From Brevibacillus formosus (GTDB taxonomy: Bacteria; Bacillota; Bacilli; Brevibacillales; Brevibacillaceae): a stretch of 64,000 nucleotides of DNA. Shown one piece after another: positions 1 to 7,672 of the stretch. The translations under genes were made by a program, and so were the position numbers. Within the stretch, counting starts at the first letter, position 1, and each line of letters opens with the position of its first letter. The stretch spans positions 165,681-229,680 of the forward strand of contig NZ_PXZL01000027.1 in the NCBI RefSeq assembly GCF_003013405.1. The letters run 5' to 3'. Below the pieces are notes generated by a model. The model worked only from the letters and a program-made list of their open reading frames with translations. It was not told the DNA's origin and ran no database searches.

Positions 1-1
1 T

Positions 2-2026
2 GAGAAGAAACTTCCCGAGATTCACGAGAAAGCCCAGATCATTCTGGAAGTGGAAAAAAGAATCCCCGAAATCAATCAAGCTGGGCAGGCCGTGCTCAAA
101 ATCCAGCAAAACTGGCCGAAAATCAATGAGGCGGCGTCTGTCATTATCGCGATGGAAGACAAGCTACCGGTGATTGAGCAAGCCGTTGGACGAATAGAAG
201 AGCTGGATCAAAATTTTGATAAGGTCGCAAACGCAGTGACTACGGCCACAGAAAAAGCGAGTCAGGCCATTGAGATCGTTTCGGCTGCTCAAGATGCGTT
301 GCCGCGTATCGGTGATCTGACTGATAAAGGCGCGGCTGTTGCCGATCAGCTCAATGACTTTTTTACAAAGCATGACGGTGCCTTTGAAACGATAGCACCG
401 CTGATCAAGCAAAATCTCATCTTAGCCCAGCAAGCCGCGGATGCCCTCACACAGCTCACGGACAGGCTGCTGCAAATCAATCCGGATCGCCTGCCTACTG
501 CCGGTGAGGTAAATGCCGTGAAAGACAGGTTATCCAGAGCTGCGAATGTTTTGGGGCATACCGCATCGATTATAGAGAAAGTAAACAGTTATATTCCTGG
601 ACAGCCGTTGAGTCATTTCGCAGAGAGGCTGCGCACGATTGAGAACAGAATGAACCGGCAAATCGAGATTCTCGGCATGATTGCAAGCGCGCTGGAAAAA
701 GGCAAGCAGCCTGCGAAAGATTTGGTGGAGAGCTTGAATCAGCTCTCGAAAAACACTAGCGCGGAATTGGGAGACATCCTGTCCCGTTACGATAGCGAAA
801 TCGTCCCGAAAATTTCCGAGGGCATTGATAGGCTGAAAGTGATCACAGGAGAATCTGCCGATCTACTGCACAAGGCCCAAGAAAAACTCCCGGATATTGA
901 AGCGATTCTCCAAGAGACAAAGACGGGCTTGGAGCTGGGATTGGCAGAATTGAAGCGAATCCAGCAGGAGATGCCGCAAATACGGGCGAAAGTCCACGAG
1001 CTCGCGCAAACGCTCAGAAGCAAGTCAGATGCTTTTGCAAATGCCATTCGCGTAGCAGCTCCATTCCTGAAGAGCAATCTTCCTGCCATCGGGAAAAAGC
1101 TCGACGAGGCAGCGGCATTTGTCCAGAATGATTTGCCCAAAGCGGAGGCGGATTTGACCAAGCTGGCTGATTTTGTGCGCTACAAGCTCCCGGAGGTGGA
1201 GGCAGGAGTCCACAGAGTTGCTGCATTGGTTCGCGACGATCTGCCTAGGCTGGAGAGTGCCATTGGGCAGGCCGCCGACAAGCTGAGAGAAGTCGAAGCG
1301 AACAACAACTTCGCCGACCTTGCCAAGCTATTGCGCGGCGACATTAAAAAAGAGAGCGAATTCCTCGCAAGTCCCGTGCAGATCAAGGAAAACCGCCTAT
1401 ACCCGATTCCGAATTATGGTTCGGCCATGTCGCCGTTTTACGGTGTGCTGTCTCTCTGGGTAGGTGCGACCTTGTTGATTTCTCTGCTGAAGCCGAATGC
1501 AGAAAATCCAGGTGGAGTGTACAAGCCGTATCAGTTGTATCTCGGCCGCTTGGGGACGTTTGTGACAATCGGGCTGCTTCAGGCGTTGTTCGTCACGCTC
1601 GGTGATATTTACATCCTCGGGGCCTATGTCGCGGATAAAGCTCCGTTTGTGTTATTCGGTATGCTGGTCAGCCTGGTGTTCGTCACGATTACGTACACGC
1701 TGGTGTCCGTCTTCGGCAACGTGGGCAAAGGCATAGCGATCATCTTCATGGTATTCCAATTCTCCAGCTCGGGCGGTACGTTCCCGATCAGCATGACCGC
1801 TCCGTTTTTCCAAGCGCTGAACCCATACATGCCCTTCACGTATGCGATCAGCCTGTTGCGTGAAGGGGTGGGCGGCATCCTCTGGGAAACGGCGATTCGG
1901 GATATACTCGTACTATTCGGCTTTATTGGGATCAGCCTGTTTGTGGCGCTCGCGCTGAAGCGTCCGTTGAGTGGAATCATTGAAAAGTCGATGGAGAATG
2001 CGAAGAAGACCAAGATTATTGGGTAA
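2..2026 (+). CDS. YhgE/Pip-type ABC-2-like membrane protein, 5' truncated
   Basis: The reading frame is open from base 2, so the true N-terminus lies outside the window; the GTG at 50 is an internal codon, not a start. The first ~440 visible residues are a long helical, coiled-coil-like region with a recurring LPxIExx/LPxIxxx pattern. The last ~200 residues contain about five or six membrane segments and end with a short basic tail. This architecture (large extracytoplasmic coiled-coil stalk followed by an ABC-2-like membrane domain) is that of the YhgE/Pip family, which includes phage-infection protein and the EsaA-related proteins of type VII secretion. A specific role cannot be read from the sequence. 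A hairpin terminator follows directly. Confidence 0.75.
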   Translation, partial: EKKLPEIHEKAQIILEVEKRIPEINQAGQAVLKIQQNWPKINEAASVIIAMEDKLPVIEQAVGRIEELDQNFDKVANAVTTATEKASQAIEIVSAAQDALPRIGDLTDKGAAVADQLNDFFTKHDGAFETIAPLIKQNLILAQQAADALTQLTDRLLQINPDRLPTAGEVNAVKDRLSRAANVLGHTASIIEKVNSYIPGQPLSHFAERLRTIENRMNRQIEILGMIASALEKGKQPAKDLVESLNQLSKNTSAELGDILSRYDSEIVPKISEGIDRLKVITGESADLLHKAQEKLPDIEAILQETKTGLELGLAELKRIQQEMPQIRAKVHELAQTLRSKSDAFANAIRVAAPFLKSNLPAIGKKLDEAAAFVQNDLPKAEADLTKLADFVRYKLPEVEAGVHRVAALVRDDLPRLESAIGQAADKLREVEANNNFADLAKLLRGDIKKESEFLASPVQIKENRLYPIPNYGSAMSPFYGVLSLWVGATLLISLLKPNAENPGGVYKPYQLYLGRLGTFVTIGLLQALFVTLGDIYILGAYVADKAPFVLFGMLVSLVFVTITYTLVSVFGNVGKGIAIIFMVFQFSSSGGTFPISMTAPFFQALNPYMPFTYAISLLREGVGGILWETAIRDILVLFGFIGISLFVALALKRPLSGIIEKSMENAKKTKIIG

Positions 2027-2056
2027 AGGTTACACGGAAGTTGATTGGAATTAGCA

Positions 2057-2103
2057 GGGTGTCCTCACGTAGATATCACTACTGGAGGGCACCCCCTTTT
2101 TTT
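2057..2103 (+). terminator. Rho-independent terminator
   Basis: Arms GGGTGTCCTC (2057-2066) and GAGGGCACCC (2085-2094) pair over 10 bp with one G-U pair, followed by seven T. It ends the YhgE/Pip-type gene. Confidence 0.8.
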
Positions 2104-2169
2104 AAGGACAAGTGATTATATCGTTTGGTAAAATATGGGTGATTCCTGAATCGTAAAGGGGAGTGAACC

Positions 2170-2415
2170 ATGGGGAGATGGTTTGGATACATTCTATTGA
2201 CGATTTTGATAGGCGGTGCGTGCATTTTTGTCATTACTCCAGAAATCACCTTGGCATTGAGTATGTTCGTCATTATCGGAACCTTGTTTTATATTGTACA
2301 CATTTTGAAAAATGAACTGCCCAGAGTAGTCCAGGATCGGCTGGAGAGACGATTCCACAAGACAGACAAAAGCCTCGAAGAATTAAAAAACCGGTACAAG
2401 CAGGAGGCTGAATAG
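2170..2415 (+). CDS. Small membrane protein with charged C-terminal helix
   Basis: An 81-residue protein of unknown function. Two hydrophobic segments (about residues 6-24 and 27-46) are followed by a strongly charged, probably helical tail containing several Arg, Glu and Lys residues. The ATG is preceded by AAAGGGGAG at good spacing. It stands alone between a terminator and the next gene. The topology (two membrane segments plus cytosolic charged helix) is common in small envelope-stress proteins, but no family is recognised. Confidence 0.65.
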   Translation: MGRWFGYILLTILIGGACIFVITPEITLALSMFVIIGTLFYIVHILKNELPRVVQDRLERRFHKTDKSLEELKNRYKQEAE

Positions 2416-2546
2416 GGTGATTGGTTTACACGAATCGCCCGCTTCAAAGCTACGGTTATGCAATGTCAGCACGGATGGATCATCATAACCCTCGCGTTTT
2501 CCCCATATTGTGAGAAGAGAGCATTCTAAAATAGGGGAGGATGAGG

Positions 2547-2978
2547 ATGCAATTTTATTATGGTCAACAAATGCCACTGCGGATTTTGGATGAAGCGGAA
2601 TTTTGGAAAATGCAAGAGAGCGAGCACACTGTTGTCATTCGACAGGTTCTAACAAATTTGGAGAACCAATATGTGGAGGCGCTAAAACAATGGGAGCAAG
2701 CCCTGACGGGAACTCATCAAGAAGTCGTGAGTTACGTAGAATCGGTGATTCGCAGTCAATATGTCCCTGCTCAGCTTCATCAACAGGTGATCCAGCTTGT
2801 AACATACTGCCTAGATGAAAGCATGAAATTTATTGAACTGTGCCGTCAGATTAAAATTAATAGTTCAGCTGCTAAGAATAATCCGATAGCCAAAACGATA
2901 CTCGATCATATCATTAGGGAATCTGAATACTTTATTGGCATTGCGCGAGTCATTCTATACGGCGATGTTCAGGGTTAA
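2547..2978 (+). CDS. DUF2935-like helical protein
   Basis: About 143 residues, nearly all helical. The opening FYYGQQMPLRILDEAEFW followed by EHTVVIRQ resembles the first half of DUF2935 proteins of Bacillales; the usual protein has two such units, so this looks like a single-unit version. His and Glu residues spaced along the helices are compatible with a ferritin-like four-helix bundle, but this is inference. I choose ATG 2547 rather than ATG 2541 because GGGGAGG (2534-2540) abuts 2541 and is six bases from 2547. Confidence 0.6.
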   Translation: MQFYYGQQMPLRILDEAEFWKMQESEHTVVIRQVLTNLENQYVEALKQWEQALTGTHQEVVSYVESVIRSQYVPAQLHQQVIQLVTYCLDESMKFIELCRQIKINSSAAKNNPIAKTILDHIIRESEYFIGIARVILYGDVQG

Positions 2979-3461
2979 AGACTACTGTCTCAAAAGGTAA
3001 GCGGGGAGCTTTTGATTCCGTATGACAGCTACCTCCTTAAGTCAGGCAATTCAATTTCTTACATAATAGCCATGAAATCATACGCATACAGGAGATTGGC
3101 CCTGATAAGATGTGGGATATATTTAAGTTACTAATAACCCCCTGTAGGAAATATGGTTTTCCTGCAGGGGGTGTGGCTATTTTTGCCGCAGGTACAACTC
3201 GTAACAAGCGATTTTGCTACTTCTGATTATCCTCAGGAAGTAGCGAATATTCTAAACCCATAAAACTAGCTACAGAGAGCGTTTCTTCGTACAATAGCGC
3301 CTGGTTATCAGCTTCTGTCAACTATAGGTATTCAATGCCTTCCTATGAGAAAATCCGCAAGATAAAAGTGGATGTAATTCAGTGAGAAATTTATTAATGA
3401 CCTCGTTGTACTCTTCTTAGTGGCCACCGCCAGCACCGCCCGATCTAAATCGTGAGGCTAC
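2979..3461. other. Intergenic stretch without a convincing gene
   Basis: No supported coding region. It contains a strong hairpin at 3138-3171 (listed separately). On the minus strand at 3417-3461 there is an in-frame, glycine-rich extension beyond the stop of the MFS gene (see findings). Confidence 0.5.
3138..3171 (+). terminator. Strong hairpin, probable terminator
   Basis: A 13-bp stem: CCCCCTGTAGGAA (3138-3150) with TTCCTGCAGGGGG (3159-3171), one G-U pair. The T-tract after it is interrupted (tgtggctattttt), so termination efficiency is uncertain. It lies 160 bases past the DUF2935-like gene. Confidence 0.55.
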
Positions 3462-4862
3462 CTATCCCAAGGTGTCCCTGTTTTCTTGAACAGGTACGGA
3501 ACGTGTCGCCAGTCTAGCAGCAGATGCCAGCCCCAGTATGACGATGAACGTCTGAAGGAGCAGGGAAACGGTAATACCAACTGAAAGTGAAAACGCAAAA
3601 GCAGTCATCACAGATATGATGGCTCCTCCCACCCCAATGACGATCGCAGGCGTGAATGTATCAGCGATAGATAGTTCAGCAGACACTTTTCCTTCTTCAC
3701 CAGCTTTTGCAAGAGAAAACGCAATAGCACCGCTTGTCGGGTGAGCCAAACCGATTCCGAAGCCCATAATGATCTGACTAAAAATCGCGACCACGATACC
3801 GAAAAGGTCTTGGTGAATCAACGGCAGAGGTACGGTGCAAGCGACTCCGATGAGCATGATAACGAGGCCTATGATAATTCGTTTTTTTCGGCCAACCCCT
3901 TGGTCTTTCTTGTCCAGCTTTGCTTGTACATTGGCTGCCAGCGACCAACTGATTGCTGCGGAGGCAACAGCTAAACCAGCTTTGTTGGCGGTTAATCCTA
4001 AAATCGTAGTGAGTCCAAGGACGAGATATGTTTGTGTGCCGTAATAAGCAGCGACAAAAAGACCCCGAGACGCGATGACGGCAGGTAAACCTGAGCGTGC
4101 GAGGAGCGTTCCTTTAGGCATCAGCTTATACAACGGGACACTGAGGGTGAGCAAACCCGCGATGGACAGCAGGAAACCGTAGATGGAGGGAATTTTGCCG
4201 AGCCCAAAAAGCAAGGCACCAGTCCCTATGGCCAAGAAAAAAGGCAGAAGAAGACTACGATTGTTTGCCGCGCTTGTTTTTGGCGGTTGTAAGCCTCGAA
4301 AAGAGGGGGTGGTTAAGAGTGCAGACAGAAAGATAAAGGGAAGGATCAACCAGAAGACATATCTCCACGACAACTGTTCAGCAATAATCCCGGCGACGTA
4401 CGGTCCGAACAGGCCTGGAAGAATATAAGCGCTGGAGAAGACTGCAAGAATCTGAGGGCGAAGAGAATCAGGGTAACGCAAAGTAATCATGGTATACACG
4501 CAATTGACCAAGGCACCGGCTCCGAATCCTTGCATCACTCGCCCAAGCAGTAAAGTATACATATCTGGCGCAATTGCAGCAACTACAATGCCAAGAGCAA
4601 AGAGCACGATAGTGACAATGAAAGGCTGGGCAGGCCCTTTTCTATCGACGAATTGACCTGTGACCACGGTTCCAATCAGCTGAGCCAACAAATAAGCACT
4701 GAATACCCACCCATAAAGATCCTCACCCTGTAGCTCTCGGGAAAGACCGGGGGCGATTGTCGTGACAGCCAAGCCTTCAAATGCTGTAGCAGTCACTACA
4801 AGAATAATACCAATCGTCAATGCCCGGTAATGCGCGCTCCAAATGCCTTCTTTGCTCATCAT
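3462..4862 (-). CDS. MFS multidrug efflux transporter
   Basis: About 466 residues with multiple hydrophobic helices covering the whole length. The loop GQFVDRKGPAQPF is the family's inter-helix 2/3 motif and LLGRVMQGFGAG follows it, as in drug:H+ antiporters of the major facilitator superfamily. Likely role: export of toxic compounds across the cytoplasmic membrane. AGGAG lies six bases before ATG 4862; a GTG at 4868 and an ATG at 4859 are alternatives. The promoter carries an operator (4898-4926) matching the one upstream of the MarR gene at 6358, so the regulator probably controls this pump. The substrate cannot be told. Confidence 0.85.
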   Translation of the reverse strand: MMSKEGIWSAHYRALTIGIILVVTATAFEGLAVTTIAPGLSRELQGEDLYGWVFSAYLLAQLIGTVVTGQFVDRKGPAQPFIVTIVLFALGIVVAAIAPDMYTLLLGRVMQGFGAGALVNCVYTMITLRYPDSLRPQILAVFSSAYILPGLFGPYVAGIIAEQLSWRYVFWLILPFIFLSALLTTPSFRGLQPPKTSAANNRSLLLPFFLAIGTGALLFGLGKIPSIYGFLLSIAGLLTLSVPLYKLMPKGTLLARSGLPAVIASRGLFVAAYYGTQTYLVLGLTTILGLTANKAGLAVASAAISWSLAANVQAKLDKKDQGVGRKKRIIIGLVIMLIGVACTVPLPLIHQDLFGIVVAIFSQIIMGFGIGLAHPTSGAIAFSLAKAGEEGKVSAELSIADTFTPAIVIGVGGAIISVMTAFAFSLSVGITVSLLLQTFIVILGLASAARLATRSVPVQENRDTLG

Positions 4863-4897
4863 TTTCACTCCTCTTTTGCATATATTTTGCTTTTAAA

Positions 4898-4956
4898 GTT
4901 GCTATAAAAACTGTTGTTATAGCAACTGATTATATACAAAAAATGACATCTTGCAA
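4898..4956 (-). promoter_or_regulatory. MFS promoter with MarR-type operator
   Basis: On the minus strand, -35 TTGCAA (4951-4956), 16-bp spacer and -10 TATAAT (4929-4934). Immediately downstream, covering the start point, is an inverted repeat GTTGCTATA (4898-4906)/TATAGCAAC (4918-4926), containing GTTG-N6-CAAC at 4913-4926. The same GTTG-N6-CAAC pattern occurs upstream of the MarR gene. Confidence 0.65.
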
Positions 4957-5133
4957 TATGTTTTGTTTTTATCAAAACAGCGGAGAAGATTCCCACTTCT
5001 AAGCCTTGCCTAGCTTTGGCGAAAGTGGGGGATAAGTCAGCACCGCAAAAAAAGCTGTTGATTTTTTTTCTTCCAATATTTGTTTGGAACATACGTTCTT
5101 GTGTGATACACTTTTCATGGAAGGAGGTGAATC

Positions 5134-6257
5134 ATGATGCTACGTTTCAAAGCGTTCCAATTTCGCATTTTTCCCAATCATAAACAGGAAGTACTCATTT
5201 CGAAAACATTGGGTTGCAGTCGTTTTGTGTTCAATCGTTTTCTTGCACGTTGGAACGAAACCTACAAACAAATGGGCAAAGGATTATCCTACCATTCATG
5301 TGTGGTTCAACTGCCACAGTTAAAAAAGGAATTGCCCTGGCTTTATGATGCAGATAGCACGGCACTTCAATCCTCCCTCCAAAACCTCGCAGATGCATTC
5401 ACACGATTTTTCAAGAAACAAAATGAAGCACCACGGTTCAAAAGCAAGAAGAATAAAGTCCAGTCTTATACGACGAAACATACGAATGGAAATATCCGAA
5501 TCGATGGTAACCAAATGATACTGCCGAAGCTTGGCTGGGTGAAATTCGCAAAATCCAGGGAAGTAGAAGGTCGGATTCTAAATGTTACGGTACGAAGGAA
5601 TCCAACTGGGAAATATTTTGTTTCCGTCCTTTGTGAAGTCGCTTACTCTTCGTATGCTGCAGTAGATAAAGAGAAATCGATTGGCATCGATCTCGGCCTC
5701 AAAAATTTTGCTACGTTTTCCACGGGGGAAAAGATCAGCAATCCTAAGTACCTTCGCATGTATGAAAAGAAACTGATTCAGTGGCAAAGGAAGCTCTCAC
5801 GCAGGCAAAAAGGTGGGAAAAATTACGATAAAGCCAGAAGTAAAGTAGCGATCTTGCATGAAAAAGTAGCCAACACTCGAAAAGACTTCCTGCATAAACT
5901 GTCCACCGAATTGATTCGCGAAAACAAAGTGATCTGTTTGGAGGATTTGCAGGTAAACGACCTGATTAAGAATCACAAATTGGCGAAAAGTATTACTGAT
6001 GTGTCATGGTCCACTTTCGTTCCTTACTTGCCTACAAAGCGGAATGGTATGGACGAACACTCTCTGTGATCGGTAAACGGTTTCCCTCAAGCCAACTCTG
6101 CTCCACACCAAATTGTGGGAACCGCAACAAAGACGTCAAGAATCTGAACTTGCGAGAATGGACATGTTCCAATTGTGGGACGCTGCATGACCGTGACGAG
6201 AATGCAGCTATTAATATTGAGCGTGAAGGACTTCGTTTGTTGTATGAAACAACTTAA
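5134..6257 (+). pseudogene. tnpB: tnpB, RNA-guided nuclease homologue broken by a frameshift
   Basis: The frame from ATG 5134 (SD AAGGAGG) encodes the N-terminal domain and the RuvC core: the RuvC-I Asp in SIGIDLGLKNFA (about D186) and the RuvC-II Glu in VICLEDLQ (about E270). It runs into a stop at 6069. The rest lies in another frame (through 6257): [13 protein letters not shown], two CxxC-type zinc-finger halves, and the RuvC-III Asp in [14 protein letters not shown]. The homology switches frame near 6016-6022; one missing base there explains it. The product would lack the zinc finger and third catalytic residue, so it is probably inactive as a nuclease. A sequencing error is the alternative. 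Confidence 0.85.
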
Positions 6258-6361
6258 CTGTCGGGACGACAGGGATAGCTTGGCGCATTTCATTTCAGTA
6301 GAGGTGACTACCCAAGAATCCCCCACCTCTAAGCATAAGCGTAGGTGGAGGGAGTGTTCAA
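6258..6361 (+). ncRNA. Candidate omega/reRNA region at the tnpB 3' end
   Basis: In this family the guide RNA scaffold overlaps the 3' end of tnpB and the right end of the element, with the guide read from the flanking host DNA. The segment after the tnpB stop contains a GTCGGGACGAC hairpin followed by the right-end hairpin and ends at TTCAA. By analogy the guide would begin at about 6362, antisense to the end of the MarR gene. This is inference from family architecture; expression is unknown. Confidence 0.4.
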
Positions 6362-6783
6362 AAGTTTTTCACGTTCTCATAAATGATATTGAGTGTTCTT
6401 CGAAATTGGTTCACTTCTTCTTCGGTCAATCCTGCAATGGTTTTCTCGTACGCTTCAATGGAGGGAGGAAGGACCTCGTCTTTTAAAAGTCGCCCTTTTT
6501 CCGTCAGATAGACACGAAGGGAGCGTCGATCCTTTTTATCTGTTTCGCGATGAATGAACCCTCTTTCTTCCAAGAGAAAGAGCATCCGCGCGATATTCGT
6601 TTTATCTTTATAGGTGCGTTCTGCCAACTCGTTCTGGGTCAAACCTTCTTCTTCCCATAACACGACAAAAATCATCCATTGATCGATGGTGATGTTATAC
6701 GGATTGCATACTTTTTGATAATAGTTGTTCAGTTTTAAATCCGTTCGTTTCACGATGACACCGATATACTCATCCAATTTCAT
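6358..6783 (-). CDS. MarR-family transcriptional regulator
   Basis: 141 residues with the winged-helix layout of MarR repressors: N-terminal dimerisation helices, recognition region LTQNELAERTYKDKTNIARML, and the wing DKKDRRSLRVYLTEKG. It very likely represses itself and the MFS pump at 3462, since both have GTTG-N6-CAAC palindromes. Start ATG 6783 is preceded by AGGAGG at seven bases. Its stop codon (6358-6360) falls inside the probable right end of the IS605-type element, so the last residues may have been altered by the insertion; length is still normal for the family. Confidence 0.88.
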   Translation of the reverse strand: MKLDEYIGVIVKRTDLKLNNYYQKVCNPYNITIDQWMIFVVLWEEEGLTQNELAERTYKDKTNIARMLFLLEERGFIHRETDKKDRRSLRVYLTEKGRLLKDEVLPPSIEAYEKTIAGLTEEEVNQFRRTLNIIYENVKNF

Positions 6784-6810
6784 TGCGAAACCTCCTAGGT
6801 TAGGCAGTCA

Positions 6811-6832
6811 GAGCAACTGTTGATAAGACAAC
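6811..6832 (-). promoter_or_regulatory. MarR-type operator upstream of marR gene
   Basis: GTTGATAAGACAAC (6819-6832) fits GTTG-N6-CAAC, the pattern also found at 4913-4926; the overlapping CAACTGTTG (6814-6822) extends the dyad. The two sites also share a neighbouring CAACAGTT sequence on the minus strand. Position just upstream of the SD suits autorepression. Confidence 0.55.
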
Positions 6833-6952
6833 TATAAGGATGGTTCCGACAAGTGTCAATTTGCAGGACGGATGTGTTGGACGCATGAAAAAGTCAAATT
6901 TGCTCAAAATAACAGCGGGATTCACTATTTACCAGAAAAGGAGAAGGAATAA

Positions 6953-7606
6953 ATGATTTCACTACTCAAAAAAGTAACGCTGTTATTGATGTGCCTCGCT
7001 TTGCTTGGTGTGCCGGGCATGGCAGAAGCCAAGGAATCACAAGGAAATGTACAGCTGGCAGAATGTATAAAGCCGAAAGAAGTAAAGCTGCAAGGGGATA
7101 TGAGAAAGCTCTGGATCGACCATTTGCAATGGGACCATCAATATATGGTCAGCGCTTTGGCAGGGCTGGAAGACAAAGACGCCGTACTTGCACGACTCTT
7201 GAAAAACCAGGTGGACATCGGGAACGCAATGAAGCCGTATTACGGAGAGGAAGCAGGTAAAAAGCTTACCGATTTGCTGACGGAGCATATTATGATAGGC
7301 GGCAAAATCATTGACGCAGCCAAAAAAGGCGATCAGGCTGCTGTGGCAAAGCTCGATAAGGACTGGCACCGGAATGCGGATGATATCGCCAAGTTCTTAA
7401 GCAGCGCTAACCCCAATTGGACCGAGAAGGAATTAAAAGAGATGATGTACACGCATCTGAAGCTGCTCAATGATAATCTCCAGGCGAGATTGAGAAAAGA
7501 CTGGCAAGCGGATATTGTTGCATTTGATCAAGGTGAGGATCATATCATCTCGTTCGCTGATGTGCTGACAGCTGGCATCATTAAGCAGTTCCCGAATCAG
7601 TTCTAA
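6953..7606 (+). CDS. Secreted helical-bundle protein
   Basis: 217 residues. A signal peptide is clear: basic KK, hydrophobic run to about residue 22, then a GMAEAKE cleavage region. The mature part is almost entirely helical, with His/Asp/Glu pairs at helix-like spacing (HLQWDHQYM near residue 57, LTEHIM, DWHRNADD, MYTHLKLL). This is reminiscent of hemerythrin or ferritin-like four-helix bundles, but I cannot assign a family with confidence. SD AAAGGAGAAGG precedes the ATG. A bidirectional terminator separates it from the convergent gcvPB-like gene. Function unknown; extracellular or membrane-associated location is inferred. Confidence 0.7.
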   Translation: MISLLKKVTLLLMCLALLGVPGMAEAKESQGNVQLAECIKPKEVKLQGDMRKLWIDHLQWDHQYMVSALAGLEDKDAVLARLLKNQVDIGNAMKPYYGEEAGKKLTDLLTEHIMIGGKIIDAAKKGDQAAVAKLDKDWHRNADDIAKFLSSANPNWTEKELKEMMYTHLKLLNDNLQARLRKDWQADIVAFDQGEDHIISFADVLTAGIIKQFPNQF

Positions 7607-7626
7607 AAGAAACGTCCCCAACGAAA

Positions 7627-7672
7627 AGAACGCCAGCACGGTATACAACAAGTGCTGGCGTTTCTTTCTTTT
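7627..7672. terminator. Bidirectional terminator
   Basis: AACGCCAGCAC (7629-7639) pairs with GTGCTGGCGTT (7652-7662) over 11 bp, with A-rich sequence on the left and T-rich on the right. It serves both the secreted-protein gene and the convergent gcvPB-like gene. Confidence 0.85.

Larger units (their letters stand above)
4992..6361 (+). mobile_element. IS605/IS200-type TnpB-only insertion element
   Basis: The element carries only a tnpB gene (broken) and no Y1 transposase. Left subterminal hairpin: CCCACTT (4992-4998) with AAGTGGG (5023-5029). Right hairpin: CCACCT (6323-6328) with AGGTGG (6343-6348). Both hairpins share CACYTCTAAGC, as expected for the single-strand recognition structures of this family. 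The right end probably lies at TTCAA (6357-6361), directly at the 3' end of the MarR gene. The exact left boundary is not determined and may lie some bases upstream of 4992. Confidence 0.7.

Noticed and set aside
6006..6257. The second tnpB frame as an independent small gene
   Set aside because: Its sequence continues the TnpB family exactly where the first frame loses it, so it is part of a frameshifted gene.
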